A DNA stretch of 64,000 nt from contig DERO01000024.1 of NCBI GenBank assembly GCA_002360945.1, positions 248,001-312,000 of the forward strand. The letters run 5' to 3'. The notes below the pieces were generated by a model. That model made no database searches and had not been told where the DNA came from. It was given only the letters and a program-made list of their open reading frames with translations. The position numbers and the translations under genes were made by a program. This stretch comes from Leclercia adecarboxylata (GTDB taxonomy: Bacteria; Pseudomonadota; Gammaproteobacteria; Enterobacterales; Enterobacteriaceae). Below are positions 40,782 to 49,467 of the stretch, piece by piece; positions within the stretch are counted from its first letter, which is position 1; every line of letters starts with the position of its first letter.

Positions 40782-41927
40782 ATGCAGCGTCGACAATTTC
40801 TTAAATCCAGCGTTCTTCTTTCTGCCGCAGGCTTAGTGGGCCCGGCCGTTGCCAGCCAGACGGTGACGCAAAACAGCGCTCCGCTCGTCGCCCCGGTGAT
40901 GCGCCGTCGTTTTGTCCTGTCGCAAACCTATAAACTGGCACCGCCGCAGGGCTCCAGCGGGGTGGTAAAACTCTGGATCCCACTGCCGGTGGATACGGCT
41001 TTTCAGCAGATGTCCGGCCTGTCGTTCAGCGGCAACTACCAGCAGGCGTACATCACCACCAACAACGTCTACGGGGCCAAAACGCTGTTTGCGACCTGGC
41101 CGAAATCCGATGGCGAGCTGCTGCTCCAGCTCGATCTGGAAATTGAAACGGCAGACTGGGAGCCGCTGAAGCATGATGCCCTGAAACACTGGCAGGCCCC
41201 GGCAGAGATTGTCTATCCGCTGGCGGTTAAGCCGTACCTGCTGCCGACGACGCACACGCCAGTTGACGGCCTGGTACATGAAACGGCGCAAAAAATTACC
41301 GCCGGTGAAACCGATCCGCTGAAGAAAGCGCGCCTGATCTACGAGTGGGTCAGCAGCCATATGGAGCGCGATAACGACGTGATTGGCTGTGGCACCGGCG
41401 ATGTGGCCACTATTCTGAAAAGCGGCAAGCTCAGCGGCAAATGCACCGACATCAGCTCGGTGTTTGTTGCCCTGGCGCGCGCCAGCGGCATCCCGGCGCG
41501 TGAGCTGTTTGGCATTCGTCTGGGCAAGGCCAACAAACTCGAACGTTACTCCGCCAGCGCCTTCGGCAAGGCCGACAGCGCGGGCGTGTCCGACGTCAGC
41601 GGCGGGCAGCACTGCCGGGCAGAGTTTTATCTGGCGGGCTACGGCTGGCTGCCGTGCGATCCGGCTGATGTCACTAAAATGCGCCTGGCGGAGAAAAAAG
41701 CCCATCAGGATCCCGATGTGCAGGCGGTGAATACCTACCTGTTTGGCAACTGGGAGATGAACTGGGTAGGTTTCAACTACGGGCGCGATTTTGAGCTGTA
41801 CCCGGCGGCGGAGCAGGGGGCAGTGAATAACTTCGGCTACCCCTATGCCGAAGTGGACGGCGACCCGCTCAATTTTTACGATCCGAAGGTGTTCACGTAT
41901 CACTATGTCTCAACAGAACAACGCTAA
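40782..41927 (+). CDS. Tat-exported transglutaminase-like cysteine protein
   Basis: 381 residues. The N-terminus MQRRQFLKSSVLLSAAGLVGPAVA has a twin-arginine (RRQFLK) signal and an A-x-A-like cleavage region, so it is probably folded before export to the periplasm. The transglutaminase-like catalytic triad is complete: Cys221 in SGKCTDISSVFVALARASGIPAR, His277 in GGQHCRAEFYLAGYGW, and Asp293 in LPCDPAD. Family members act as proteases, peptidases or acyltransferases. It overlaps the MerT-like gene by 23 bases, an unusual pairing that implies a shared role, perhaps with thiol-binding metals. Function unknown. Confidence 0.82.
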   Translation: MQRRQFLKSSVLLSAAGLVGPAVASQTVTQNSAPLVAPVMRRRFVLSQTYKLAPPQGSSGVVKLWIPLPVDTAFQQMSGLSFSGNYQQAYITTNNVYGAKTLFATWPKSDGELLLQLDLEIETADWEPLKHDALKHWQAPAEIVYPLAVKPYLLPTTHTPVDGLVHETAQKITAGETDPLKKARLIYEWVSSHMERDNDVIGCGTGDVATILKSGKLSGKCTDISSVFVALARASGIPARELFGIRLGKANKLERYSASAFGKADSAGVSDVSGGQHCRAEFYLAGYGWLPCDPADVTKMRLAEKKAHQDPDVQAVNTYLFGNWEMNWVGFNYGRDFELYPAAEQGAVNNFGYPYAEVDGDPLNFYDPKVFTYHYVSTEQR

Positions 41928-42261
41928 GGGCGCGGGTCTGACCCTGCTGACGGCGGCCGCGGCGGCCGTCACTGCCGGGCTGTGCTGCGTCGGGCCGCTG
42001 CTCTATCTGCTGTTTGGTATCTCGGCCGCCGGTTTTGCCGGGCTCAGCCAGCTGGAGTTCCTGCGAGTGCCGATGATCCTGCTGTCGTCAGGGCTGATGC
42101 TGCGGGTCTTCTGGCGGCTCTATTTTTCAACGCGGCCGTGGTGTACCGGGCGGATGACGCTGGGGCAAATGCGTCTGCTGTTCTGGCTCTCGCTGCCGGT
42201 GCTGTTGCTGGTGCTGTTCTACCCCACGGTGGTGGCCTGGTATTATGAGGTGATGGAATGA
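41905..42261 (+). CDS. MerT-like membrane protein
   Basis: 118 residues with three predicted membrane helices, resembling the mercuric-ion transporter MerT. Vicinal Cys27-Cys28 in the first helix (TAGLCCVGPLLYLLFG) matches the MerT metal-receiving pair. The cytoplasmic loop carries only one Cys (RPWCTGRM) instead of the usual two. The start at 41905 gives the family N-terminus; an upstream frame adds 20 residues that are a shadow of the overlapping gene. Overlaps the next gene by four bases. No merR or merA is nearby, so mercury resistance is not established. Confidence 0.8.
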   Translation: MSQQNNAKGAGLTLLTAAAAAVTAGLCCVGPLLYLLFGISAAGFAGLSQLEFLRVPMILLSSGLMLRVFWRLYFSTRPWCTGRMTLGQMRLLFWLSLPVLLLVLFYPTVVAWYYEVME

Positions 42262-42539
42262 AACGACTGCTGATAACCGCGAGCCTGTTACTGCCCCTGG
42301 TTGCGCAGGCTGCGAATGAAAAAGTGGTGCTGGACGTGCAGGGCATGACCTGCTCGCTGTGCGTGATTTCGGTTAACCAGGCCCTGCGGGAAACGGAAGG
42401 GGTGGTGAAAGCCAAAGCCTCGTTGAAGACGCGACAAACCGACGTTATCGTCCCGGAAGGTTTCCCGACGGAGACGTTATTGCAGGCGGTGGCGAAAACG
42501 GGCTATACGGCAACTGTGAACCGTATTGAAAAACCCTGA
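42258..42539 (+). CDS. MerP-like periplasmic heavy-metal-binding protein
   Basis: 93 residues. A signal peptide (ending AQA before ANEKVV) is followed by one heavy-metal-associated domain with the metal-binding motif GMTCSLC (Cys32 and Cys35) and the family end LLQAVAKTGYTATV. Works in the periplasm, presumably passing a thiophilic ion to the MerT-like protein. Third gene of the transglutaminase operon. Confidence 0.87.
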   Translation: MKRLLITASLLLPLVAQAANEKVVLDVQGMTCSLCVISVNQALRETEGVVKAKASLKTRQTDVIVPEGFPTETLLQAVAKTGYTATVNRIEKP

Positions 42540-42583
42540 ATATAATAATAATGCCTGATGGCTTAATTATTATCATCGTATTG

Positions 42584-42611
42584 GCGTCTTTCAGAAATAA
42601 TATGAAAGACG
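42584..42611 (+). other. Hairpin downstream of MerP-like gene
   Basis: GCGTCTTTCA (42584-42593) and TGAAAGACGC (42602-42611) form a perfect 10-bp stem with an 8-base loop, 45 bases after the operon. No T run, so it is a possible mRNA 3'-end structure or operator rather than a classic terminator. Confidence 0.5.
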
Positions 42612-42823
42612 CACTATCACATAATTGTTAATAAATTATGATGATATTGCTTCAGTTTGATAAATATCACATGACGAAACGTTGACCATCCTGCCCGCGC
42701 GCTCTATCTTAAGATAAGTTTCTCCATAAATGCGCCATTTTTATCCATATATCGCCTTTTATGGCGGTGTGTCGATCCCTGTTGCCAGCATTTCGCTGCG
42801 GCTTATTGTGGATTACCATCAAT

Positions 42824-44395
42824 ATGAATATAACCGCGAGTAAATATACCCTCTGGATCCGCGATATTTCCCTGAGTCCATGGGCCGCTTTTTATTTCCT
42901 GCAGTCCGTGCTGATTAATTACTCGTTTGGATATTCATTCAGCCTGCTCTATTCGGTGGCCTTTAGCTGCGTACTCTTTGTGCTCTGGCGGATCGCACCT
43001 CGCGTGCAGAAAGGATTTATTGCCCTGTGCAGCCTGCTGGCGGCCATGTACTTCCCGTTTGAACAGGCCTATGGCGCACCGAATTTCAACACTCTGCTGG
43101 CGCTACACGCCACCAACGTTAATGAATCCGTTGAGATGCTGACGATCTTCCCGTGGCACAGCTATCTGGTGTCCCTGGTTATTCTGGCGTTAGGCGGGGT
43201 GGCGATACGGCGTAAAATGACGCCGAAAATGCCTTTGCGCCGCGTGGATATGCTCTGTCTGGCCTTTAGCGTCGCCTGTTTCTTTATGACTCCGGCGAAA
43301 AACCTGGTCTACTGGGGAAACTTCACCCTGCTGGATGTGGGCTACCCGGTGTTCCGCTTTGTGAAGGACGTGGCGATCAACAACCGGGAGGTGGTGCAGG
43401 AAAAAGCGCACATGCTGGAGCTGGCTAAAATGAAGGACAACTGGACCGTGCTGGCGGTGAAGCCCCGCTACCAGAACTATGTGGTGGTGATCGGGGAAAG
43501 CGCGCGGCGCGACGCCCTGGGTGCCTTTGGTGGGCAATGGAATAACACCCCCTTTGCCAGCTCGGTTAACGGCACGCTGTTTACAGATTTTGTCTCCTCC
43601 AGCGCCTCCACCCAAACCTCGCTGGGCCTCTCCCTGAGCCGGGTGAGCGGGGGAAGTCCGGAGTATCAGAATAACTTCGTCACCCTGGCGAACCGCGCCG
43701 GGTTCCAGACCTGGTGGTTCTCCAATCAGGGGCAAATTGGCGAGTACGATACCGCCATCGCCAGCATTGCGAAGCGCGCGGATGACGTGCAGTTCCTGCG
43801 TAAGGGGTATTACGAAGATGAAAATAACCCGCGGGATGAAGCTCTGTTGCAGATGACGCAGCAGGTGTTGTCCACCCGCCGTACCGAACCCCGGCTGATT
43901 GTCCTGCATTTGATGGGTTCTCACCCGCAGGCCTGCGAGCGCACGCAGGGTAAGTACGTCGAGTTTGTGGAGTCGAAAGAGACCTCCTGCTACATCTACA
44001 GCATCACCCAGACCGACGCCCTGTTAAAACAGCTCTATCAGCAGCTGCAGACCACCGGCGACAGCTTCTCGATGGTCTACTTCTCCGATCACGGCCTGAC
44101 CTATAAAGCCCGTCTGACCGGGGGGCAATATATGGCCCATGGCGATGCCTTCCAGCAGAACTATCAGGTGCCCTTTATGATCATGTCGAGCGACGATAAA
44201 GAGCATCGCCTGATTAAGGCCCGCCGTTCCGCCAACGATTTTCTCGATTTCTTCTCCGTCTGGACCGGGATCGAGGCGAAAGAGTTAACCCCGAAATACC
44301 CCTTTGTCTCGGAGCAGGATGCGGGCATTCCGTGGGTGACCAACTTTAAGCTGCAGAAAGTGGACTACGCGCAGCTTCCTGACGATCTCCATTAA
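42824..44395 (+). CDS. OpgE/YbiP-type phosphoethanolamine transferase
   Basis: 523 residues. The N-terminal ~150 residues form membrane helices (PWAAFYFLQSVLINYSFGYSF and following), and the C-terminal domain is a sulfatase-like periplasmic transferase. Metal-site features: VVVIGESARRDALGAFGG with Glu and the phospho-acceptor region SASTQTSLGLSL, and FSDHGLTYKARL near the end with Asp-His. Closely resembles E. coli YbiP (OpgE), which adds phosphoethanolamine to osmoregulated periplasmic glucans; EptA/CptA-type lipid A transferases are more distant. The start at 42824 matches the family; an earlier ATG adds 21 residues. Stands alone, convergent with livF. Confidence 0.85.
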   Translation: MNITASKYTLWIRDISLSPWAAFYFLQSVLINYSFGYSFSLLYSVAFSCVLFVLWRIAPRVQKGFIALCSLLAAMYFPFEQAYGAPNFNTLLALHATNVNESVEMLTIFPWHSYLVSLVILALGGVAIRRKMTPKMPLRRVDMLCLAFSVACFFMTPAKNLVYWGNFTLLDVGYPVFRFVKDVAINNREVVQEKAHMLELAKMKDNWTVLAVKPRYQNYVVVIGESARRDALGAFGGQWNNTPFASSVNGTLFTDFVSSSASTQTSLGLSLSRVSGGSPEYQNNFVTLANRAGFQTWWFSNQGQIGEYDTAIASIAKRADDVQFLRKGYYEDENNPRDEALLQMTQQVLSTRRTEPRLIVLHLMGSHPQACERTQGKYVEFVESKETSCYIYSITQTDALLKQLYQQLQTTGDSFSMVYFSDHGLTYKARLTGGQYMAHGDAFQQNYQVPFMIMSSDDKEHRLIKARRSANDFLDFFSVWTGIEAKELTPKYPFVSEQDAGIPWVTNFKLQKVDYAQLPDDLH

Positions 44396-44433
44396 TAACG
44401 CCAGTCAGGGCGACCTGACTGGCGGGATCCTGT

Positions 44434-45150
44434 TCAGGCACCACCCAGATAGGCCTTTCTGACCTCCTGATTGCCGAGCAACTCCTCGCCGCTGCCGCTC
44501 AGGCGGATCTGGCCGTTGACCATCACATACCCGCGATCCGAGAGCTTCAGCGCATGGTGCGCGTTCTGCTCCACAAGAAAAATCGTCATTCCGTTACGCG
44601 CCAGTTCCCGCAGGGTCTGGAAGATCTGCTTCACCACAATGGGGGCTAACCCCAGGCTCGGCTCATCGAGCAGCAGCAGTTTTGGCCGACTCATCAGCGC
44701 CCGGGCGATAGCCAGCATCTGCTGCTCGCCGCCGGACATGGTCATTGCCCGCTGCTTGCGTCGCTCTTTCAGGCGCGGGAAGAGATCAAACATGCTCTGC
44801 AGATCTTCTGCGGCATACTGATTGCCGATGGGGATGGTGCCCATCAGCAGGTTCTCTTCCACGGTCATATCGGGAAAGATACGCCGCCCTTCCGGGGCCT
44901 GGGCAATGCCGCCCGAGGCGACGTAGTGGGTCGATTTATGGCTGATATCTTCCCCGCAAAACAGGATTTGCCCGTCGCGCACCCGGGGCTGGCCGAAAAT
45001 CGACATCAGCAGGGTCGACTTGCCCGCCCCGTTAGCGCCGATCAGCGCCACGGTTTCGCCGGGATTCACCTGCAACGAAACCTGCTTCAGCGCCTGGATC
45101 ACCCCGTAATAGACATCCACCTGGCGAAACTCCAGCATTGCCTCACTCAT
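44434..45150 (-). CDS. livF: Branched-chain amino-acid ABC transporter ATPase, LivF type
   Basis: 238 residues, ATPase of a Liv-type importer. Walker A GANGAGKST, signature MSGGEQQMLAIARAL, Walker B LLLLDEPSLGLAP and switch His in VEQNAHHAL. Last gene of a livJ/K-H-M-G-F-type operon on the minus strand, overlapping livG by four bases. The locus does not sit at the E. coli liv position, so it may be an extra copy. Confidence 0.88.
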   Translation of the reverse strand: MSEAMLEFRQVDVYYGVIQALKQVSLQVNPGETVALIGANGAGKSTLLMSIFGQPRVRDGQILFCGEDISHKSTHYVASGGIAQAPEGRRIFPDMTVEENLLMGTIPIGNQYAAEDLQSMFDLFPRLKERRKQRAMTMSGGEQQMLAIARALMSRPKLLLLDEPSLGLAPIVVKQIFQTLRELARNGMTIFLVEQNAHHALKLSDRGYVMVNGQIRLSGSGEELLGNQEVRKAYLGGA

Positions 45151-46022
45151 ATACTGACCTCGCTCTCATCGGTGCCCAGATAGGCGGCAATGACTTTTTC
45201 ATCGTGCTGGATCTGCGCCGGTTTGCCCTGGGCAATCACATCCCCGTGGTCGAGGACGATGATGTGATCCGATATCTCCATTACCATCCCCATATCGTGC
45301 TCAATCAGCAGGACGGTGATGTCGTGGCGATCGCGCAGGAAACGGATGATATTACTCAGCGTGTGCGTTTCCACCGGGTTGAGCCCGGCGGCCGGTTCAT
45401 CGAGACAGATCATCTCCGGCCCGGTACACATGGCGCGGGCAATCTCCAGCCGCCGCTGCTGGCCGTAGGACATCTCGCCCGCCAGACGGTTGGCGCAGTC
45501 CACTAAATCCACCACCTCCAGCCAGTAAAAGGCCCGGTCGAGGGCGTCGCTTTCCGCCCGTCTGTAGGCAGGGGTGTTGAGCACTCCGGCCAGCAGGTTG
45601 CGGTTCACCCGCATGTGCTGCGCCACCAGCAGGTTCTCCACCACCGACATCTCGCGGAACAGGCGGATGTTCTGGAAGGTGCGCGCCAGCCCGGCGCGGT
45701 TGACCAGATGCGTCCCGCCAAACATCTTGTAGAACAGACGCTGGCCGAACTGCGCCGGGTTGATCCAGTCTCCCGGCTGGAATTTCTGCCCGAGGATCTG
45801 GATGACGTTGGTGGTTTTGCTCCGGGTGTTGAACAGAATATTGCCCCCGGAGGCTTTATAAAATCCGGTCAGGCAGTTGAATACCGTGGTTTTCCCCGCG
45901 CCGTTCGGCCCGATCAGGGCGGTAATAGAGCCGCGCTGCACCTCGAGATTGACGTCGTTGAGCGCCTTGATGCCGCCAAAGTGCATCATCAGATGCTCGA
46001 CGCTTAAGATGGTCCCGTTCAT
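45147..46022 (-). CDS. livG: Branched-chain amino-acid ABC transporter ATPase, LivG type
   Basis: 291 residues. Walker A GPNGAGKTT, signature EMSYGQQRRLEIARAM, Walker B MICLDEPAAGLNPVE. The LivG-type insertion between Q-loop and signature is present (ARTFQNIRLFREMSVVENLLVAQH). Overlaps livM and livF by four bases. Confidence 0.88.
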   Translation of the reverse strand: MNGTILSVEHLMMHFGGIKALNDVNLEVQRGSITALIGPNGAGKTTVFNCLTGFYKASGGNILFNTRSKTTNVIQILGQKFQPGDWINPAQFGQRLFYKMFGGTHLVNRAGLARTFQNIRLFREMSVVENLLVAQHMRVNRNLLAGVLNTPAYRRAESDALDRAFYWLEVVDLVDCANRLAGEMSYGQQRRLEIARAMCTGPEMICLDEPAAGLNPVETHTLSNIIRFLRDRHDITVLLIEHDMGMVMEISDHIIVLDHGDVIAQGKPAQIQHDEKVIAAYLGTDESEVSI

Positions 46023-47320
46023 GGAGCCACTCCTTTACGCACCGCAAAGCCGCTGCGGTTGATGCGGATCAGCCCCCGCGGCCGCCAGATCATCATCACC
46101 ACCATTAACACGCCAAACAGCAGCACCCGGTACTCGGCGAAGGTGCGCAGCAGCTCCGGGGTCACGGTGAGCACGAAGGCAGCCAGCACCACCCCGAGGG
46201 TGGAGCCCATCCCGCCTAACACCACGATGGCGAGGATCAGGGCCGACTCAAAGAAAGTGAACGAGGTGGGGTTAACAAACCCCTGATAGGTGGCGAAGAA
46301 CACCCCGGCAATGCCTGCGGTAGAAGCCCCGAGGGTAAAGGCCGACAGCTTGACCAGCACATGGTTGAGGCCCATGGAGCGGCAGGCGATTTCGTCCTCG
46401 CGCAGCGCCTCCCAGGCGCGGCCAATCGGCATCCGCGTCAGGCGGTGCTTGATGTACAGCACCAGCAGCACCACCAGCAGCAGGATGGCGTAGATAAAGA
46501 TGAACTTCAGGTTGGGGTTAAAGGTCAGGTTGAAGAACTCGTGGAACGGCACGCCGCCATCTTTCGCCCGTCGGCCAAACTCCAGACCGAAGAAGGTCGG
46601 GGGCGGGGCGGAGATACCGTTTGGCCCGCCGGTAAAGGTCAGCCAGTTGTTCAGCACCAGGCGGATGATCTCCCCGAAGCCGAGGGTCACAATCGCCAGA
46701 TAGTCGCCGTGCATGCGCAGCACCGGGAAGCCGAGCAGGGCCCCGGCTGCGGCGGCCATCAGCGCCGCCAGCGGCAGCATGGTCCAGAAGCCGAGCCCCA
46801 GATACTGATAGCCCAGCGCCAGACCGTAGGCCCCGATGGCGTAAAAGGCGACGTAGCCGAGATCCAGCAGGCCCGCGAGCCCCACCACGATGTTCAGCCC
46901 GAGACCGAGCAGGACGTAGATCAGGCCGAGGATCGCCACCGTCAGCACGTACTTGGTGGCGACGAACGGAAAACAGACCGCCAGGGCGATAATCAGCGGC
47001 AGGATCCAGCGCATCCGGCTTTTGTACTCCGGCGGGCGGACGTAAACCCCTGAGTTATCGTTGTCGAAGCGGGCCATCACGCGTCGGCCGGGCGCGGTGG
47101 ATAGAAAGGCGCTGAGTAAAAAACGGCCGGTCATCACCGTGGCGATGATCCACGCCAGCCGCCGCCCTTCGAAGTTGAAGCTGTAGCCATCCAGCACCAC
47201 GCCGGCAATGGGACCAAAAACGATCAGCGCTACCATGCCGGCGAAAATGGCGTCGAGAAGACAGCGCTTAAGCGAAAAACCGTCGTGGGAAACGGTTTGC
47301 GTAACGATTTGTGCAGTCAT
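46019..47320 (-). CDS. livM: Branched-chain amino-acid ABC transporter permease, LivM type
   Basis: 433 residues, with about ten membrane helices. An N-terminal extension of ~120 residues (including SLKRCLLDAIFAGMVALIVFGPIAG) precedes the common core, as in LivM. The coupling loop is MPIGRAWEALREDEIACRSMGLNH. Start chosen at MTAQIVTQ with 10 bases after livH. Confidence 0.88.
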   Translation of the reverse strand: MTAQIVTQTVSHDGFSLKRCLLDAIFAGMVALIVFGPIAGVVLDGYSFNFEGRRLAWIIATVMTGRFLLSAFLSTAPGRRVMARFDNDNSGVYVRPPEYKSRMRWILPLIIALAVCFPFVATKYVLTVAILGLIYVLLGLGLNIVVGLAGLLDLGYVAFYAIGAYGLALGYQYLGLGFWTMLPLAALMAAAAGALLGFPVLRMHGDYLAIVTLGFGEIIRLVLNNWLTFTGGPNGISAPPPTFFGLEFGRRAKDGGVPFHEFFNLTFNPNLKFIFIYAILLLVVLLVLYIKHRLTRMPIGRAWEALREDEIACRSMGLNHVLVKLSAFTLGASTAGIAGVFFATYQGFVNPTSFTFFESALILAIVVLGGMGSTLGVVLAAFVLTVTPELLRTFAEYRVLLFGVLMVVMMIWRPRGLIRINRSGFAVRKGVAP

Positions 47321-47330
47321 CTTTTTTCCC

Positions 47331-48248
47331 TCACACCTTGGCCACAACAGGGCGGCCAAGCAGTCCCTGAGGACGGAAAATCAGGATCACTACCAGCAAT
47401 CCAAAGGAGAAGACGTCTTTATAGTCGGAGTTCACCATGCCGGAGAATTGCGCCTCGGCAATGCCGAGGATCAGCCCCCCCAGCATCGCGCCGGGCAGGG
47501 AACCGATCCCCCCGAGGACGGCGGCGGTGAAGGCCTTAATCCCGATGATAAACCCGGCGTAAAAATCAAAGGTGCCGTAGTTCATGGTGATCAGCACCCC
47601 CGCCAGCCCGGCCATCGCCGCGCCAATCACGAACACCAGCGAGATTATCCGGTCGGTGTTAATGCCCAGAATCGACGCCATCTTGCGATCCTGCTGTACG
47701 GCGCGGCACATCCGCCCGAGCCGGGTATTGCTGATGATCCAGGTGAGCAGCAGCATCCCGGTGAACGAGGCGATCAAAATGAAGACTTTGGTGTAGGTGA
47801 TCTGCACAAAACCCTCGCCAATATGAAAACGCAACACCCCGTCGAGCATGGTCGGCACCCCCTGCTGGCGCGGCCCCTGGCTGATCTGGGCGTAGTTTTG
47901 CAGGATCAAAGACATGCCGATGGCGGAGATCAGCGGCGCCAGACGCGTGGAGTTACGCAGCGGTTTATAGGCAATGCGCTCGATGGTCCAGCCGTACACC
48001 CCCGTCACCACGATGGTGAAGACCAGCGTGCCGAGGATCAGCAGCGGAAAGGATTCCAGCCCGAAGAAGGAAAGAAGCGCCAGGCCGATGGCGCAGAGAT
48101 AGGCGGAGATCATATACACTTCGCCGTGGGCGAAGTTAATCATGCCGATAATGCCGTAGACCATGGTGTAGCCGATAGCGATCAAGCCGTAGACCGACCC
48201 CAGCGTCAGGCCATTGATTAACTGCTGCAGAAAGAAAGTTTCCATCAT
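47331..48248 (-). CDS. livH: Branched-chain amino-acid ABC transporter permease, LivH type
   Basis: 305 residues, about eight membrane helices. GLTLGSVYGLIAIGYTMVYGIIGMINFAHGEVYM is the strongly conserved LivH N-terminal signature, and NTRLGRMCRAVQQDRKMASILGI is the ATPase-coupling loop. Either of two adjacent ATGs (48248, 48245) could be the start; no strong ribosome site is seen. Confidence 0.88.
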   Translation of the reverse strand: MMETFFLQQLINGLTLGSVYGLIAIGYTMVYGIIGMINFAHGEVYMISAYLCAIGLALLSFFGLESFPLLILGTLVFTIVVTGVYGWTIERIAYKPLRNSTRLAPLISAIGMSLILQNYAQISQGPRQQGVPTMLDGVLRFHIGEGFVQITYTKVFILIASFTGMLLLTWIISNTRLGRMCRAVQQDRKMASILGINTDRIISLVFVIGAAMAGLAGVLITMNYGTFDFYAGFIIGIKAFTAAVLGGIGSLPGAMLGGLILGIAEAQFSGMVNSDYKDVFSFGLLVVILIFRPQGLLGRPVVAKV

Positions 48249-48301
48249 CGCGCGCTCGGGTTATAGGCCGCCGGTTGCGGGGCGGCCCGATGGTTTTAGT
48301 G

Positions 48302-48325
48302 CGTCGGTATGTCGCCATACCGACG
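48302..48325 (-). other. Intercistronic hairpin after the amino-acid-binding-protein gene
   Basis: CGTCGGTATG, a TCGC loop and CATACCGACG form a perfect 10-bp stem between the binding-protein gene and livH. Like the structures in the sugar and arabinose operons, it probably stabilises the upstream message. Confidence 0.7.
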
Positions 48326-48345
48326 TTGAGCGTGATTCCGTCCCG

Positions 48346-49467
48346 TTACTGCACTTCCTTATATTTGCCTTTGTCGTCCCACTCATACACCACGTAGTCA
48401 GAGACTTTCAGGTCGCCTTTGCTGTCCCAGGATTTTTTGCCCATCACGGTATCCACCGAATTGGCCTTCAGCCATTCGCTGGCTTTGGCCGGATCGGCAC
48501 CGCCAGTGGCTTTAAAGGCCGCAGCAATGGCCTGGATAGAGGCGTAGGAGTAGAGGGTGTAGCCTTCCGGCTCGAATTTACTGGCGCGGAATTTGTCGAT
48601 CACCGCTTTGCCTTCCGGGATCAGGCGCGGGTCTTTGCCGAAGGTCATATAGATGCCGTTGGTGTACTGTGCGCCCCCGGCGGCGGTAACCATCTCTTCG
48701 TTGACGATGCAGTCGCCGGAGAAGAATTTGGCCTGCACGCCCTGCTCACGCATCTGGCGCACCAGCGGGCCCGCTTCCGGGTGACAGCCGCCGAAGAAGA
48801 CCACGTCCGGCTTCTGGGCGCCGATTTTGGTCACCAGCGCGTTAAAGTCTTTTTCGCCGCGCGACAGCCCTTCGTACATCACATCCTTAACGTCGCGTTT
48901 CGCCAGCGCCGCTTTGGTGGCATCTGCCAGCCCCTGACCATAGGTGTCTTTGTCGTGAATGATCACCACCCGTTTGGCCTTCAGCTTATCAATAATGAAA
49001 TCTGCCGCGACCTGACCCTGCTGGTCATCACGACCGCACATGCGGAACATGTCGCTCATGCCGCGCTCGGTGATGAGCGGGTTGGTGGAGCCGGGTGTGA
49101 TCGCCAGCACGCCGGCGTCGTTATAGACCTCGGAGGCAGGCATGGTGGAGGAGGAGCAGAAGTGGCCGACCACGGCTTTGACCTTATCCTGGTCAACCAG
49201 ACGGTTAGCGACCGAGACGGCCTGTTTCGGTTCACAGGCGTCATCGCCCTGCACCAGTTTGATCTTCTCGCCATTAATGCCGCCCGCGGCGTTAATGTCT
49301 TCCGCGGCCTGGGTCGCGCCGTGCCAGTACTGGTCCCCGTAGGTGGCGTTCGGCCCGGTGAAGGGACCCGCCACGCCAATGACGATATCTGCCTGGGCGG
49401 AAAACGCCGTCACCAGACACCCTGCCAGCACGATAGAGAGAGGACTTCTGATCAATTTCAGCGACAT
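48346..49467 (-). CDS. Periplasmic branched-chain amino-acid-binding protein (LivJ/LivK-like)
   Basis: 373 residues from MSLKLIRSPLS, with a signal peptide ending SAQA before DIVIGV. Type I binding fold with GVAGPFTGPNATYGDQYWHGA, the ligand loop HFCSSSTMPASEVYNDAGVLAITPGSTNP, and GQGLADATKAALAKR. Matches E. coli LivJ/LivK in plan. The frame extends 70 codons upstream without signal character. First gene of the Liv-type operon. Confidence 0.9.
   Translation of the reverse strand: MSLKLIRSPLSIVLAGCLVTAFSAQADIVIGVAGPFTGPNATYGDQYWHGATQAAEDINAAGGINGEKIKLVQGDDACEPKQAVSVANRLVDQDKVKAVVGHFCSSSTMPASEVYNDAGVLAITPGSTNPLITERGMSDMFRMCGRDDQQGQVAADFIIDKLKAKRVVIIHDKDTYGQGLADATKAALAKRDVKDVMYEGLSRGEKDFNALVTKIGAQKPDVVFFGGCHPEAGPLVRQMREQGVQAKFFSGDCIVNEEMVTAAGGAQYTNGIYMTFGKDPRLIPEGKAVIDKFRASKFEPEGYTLYSYASIQAIAAAFKATGGADPAKASEWLKANSVDTVMGKKSWDSKGDLKVSDYVVYEWDDKGKYKEVQ

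Noticed and set aside
40833..41903. 356-codon open frame antisense to the transglutaminase gene
   Set aside because: The opposite strand encodes a complete catalytic triad and Tat signal. The antisense protein is low-complexity with no recognisable domain.
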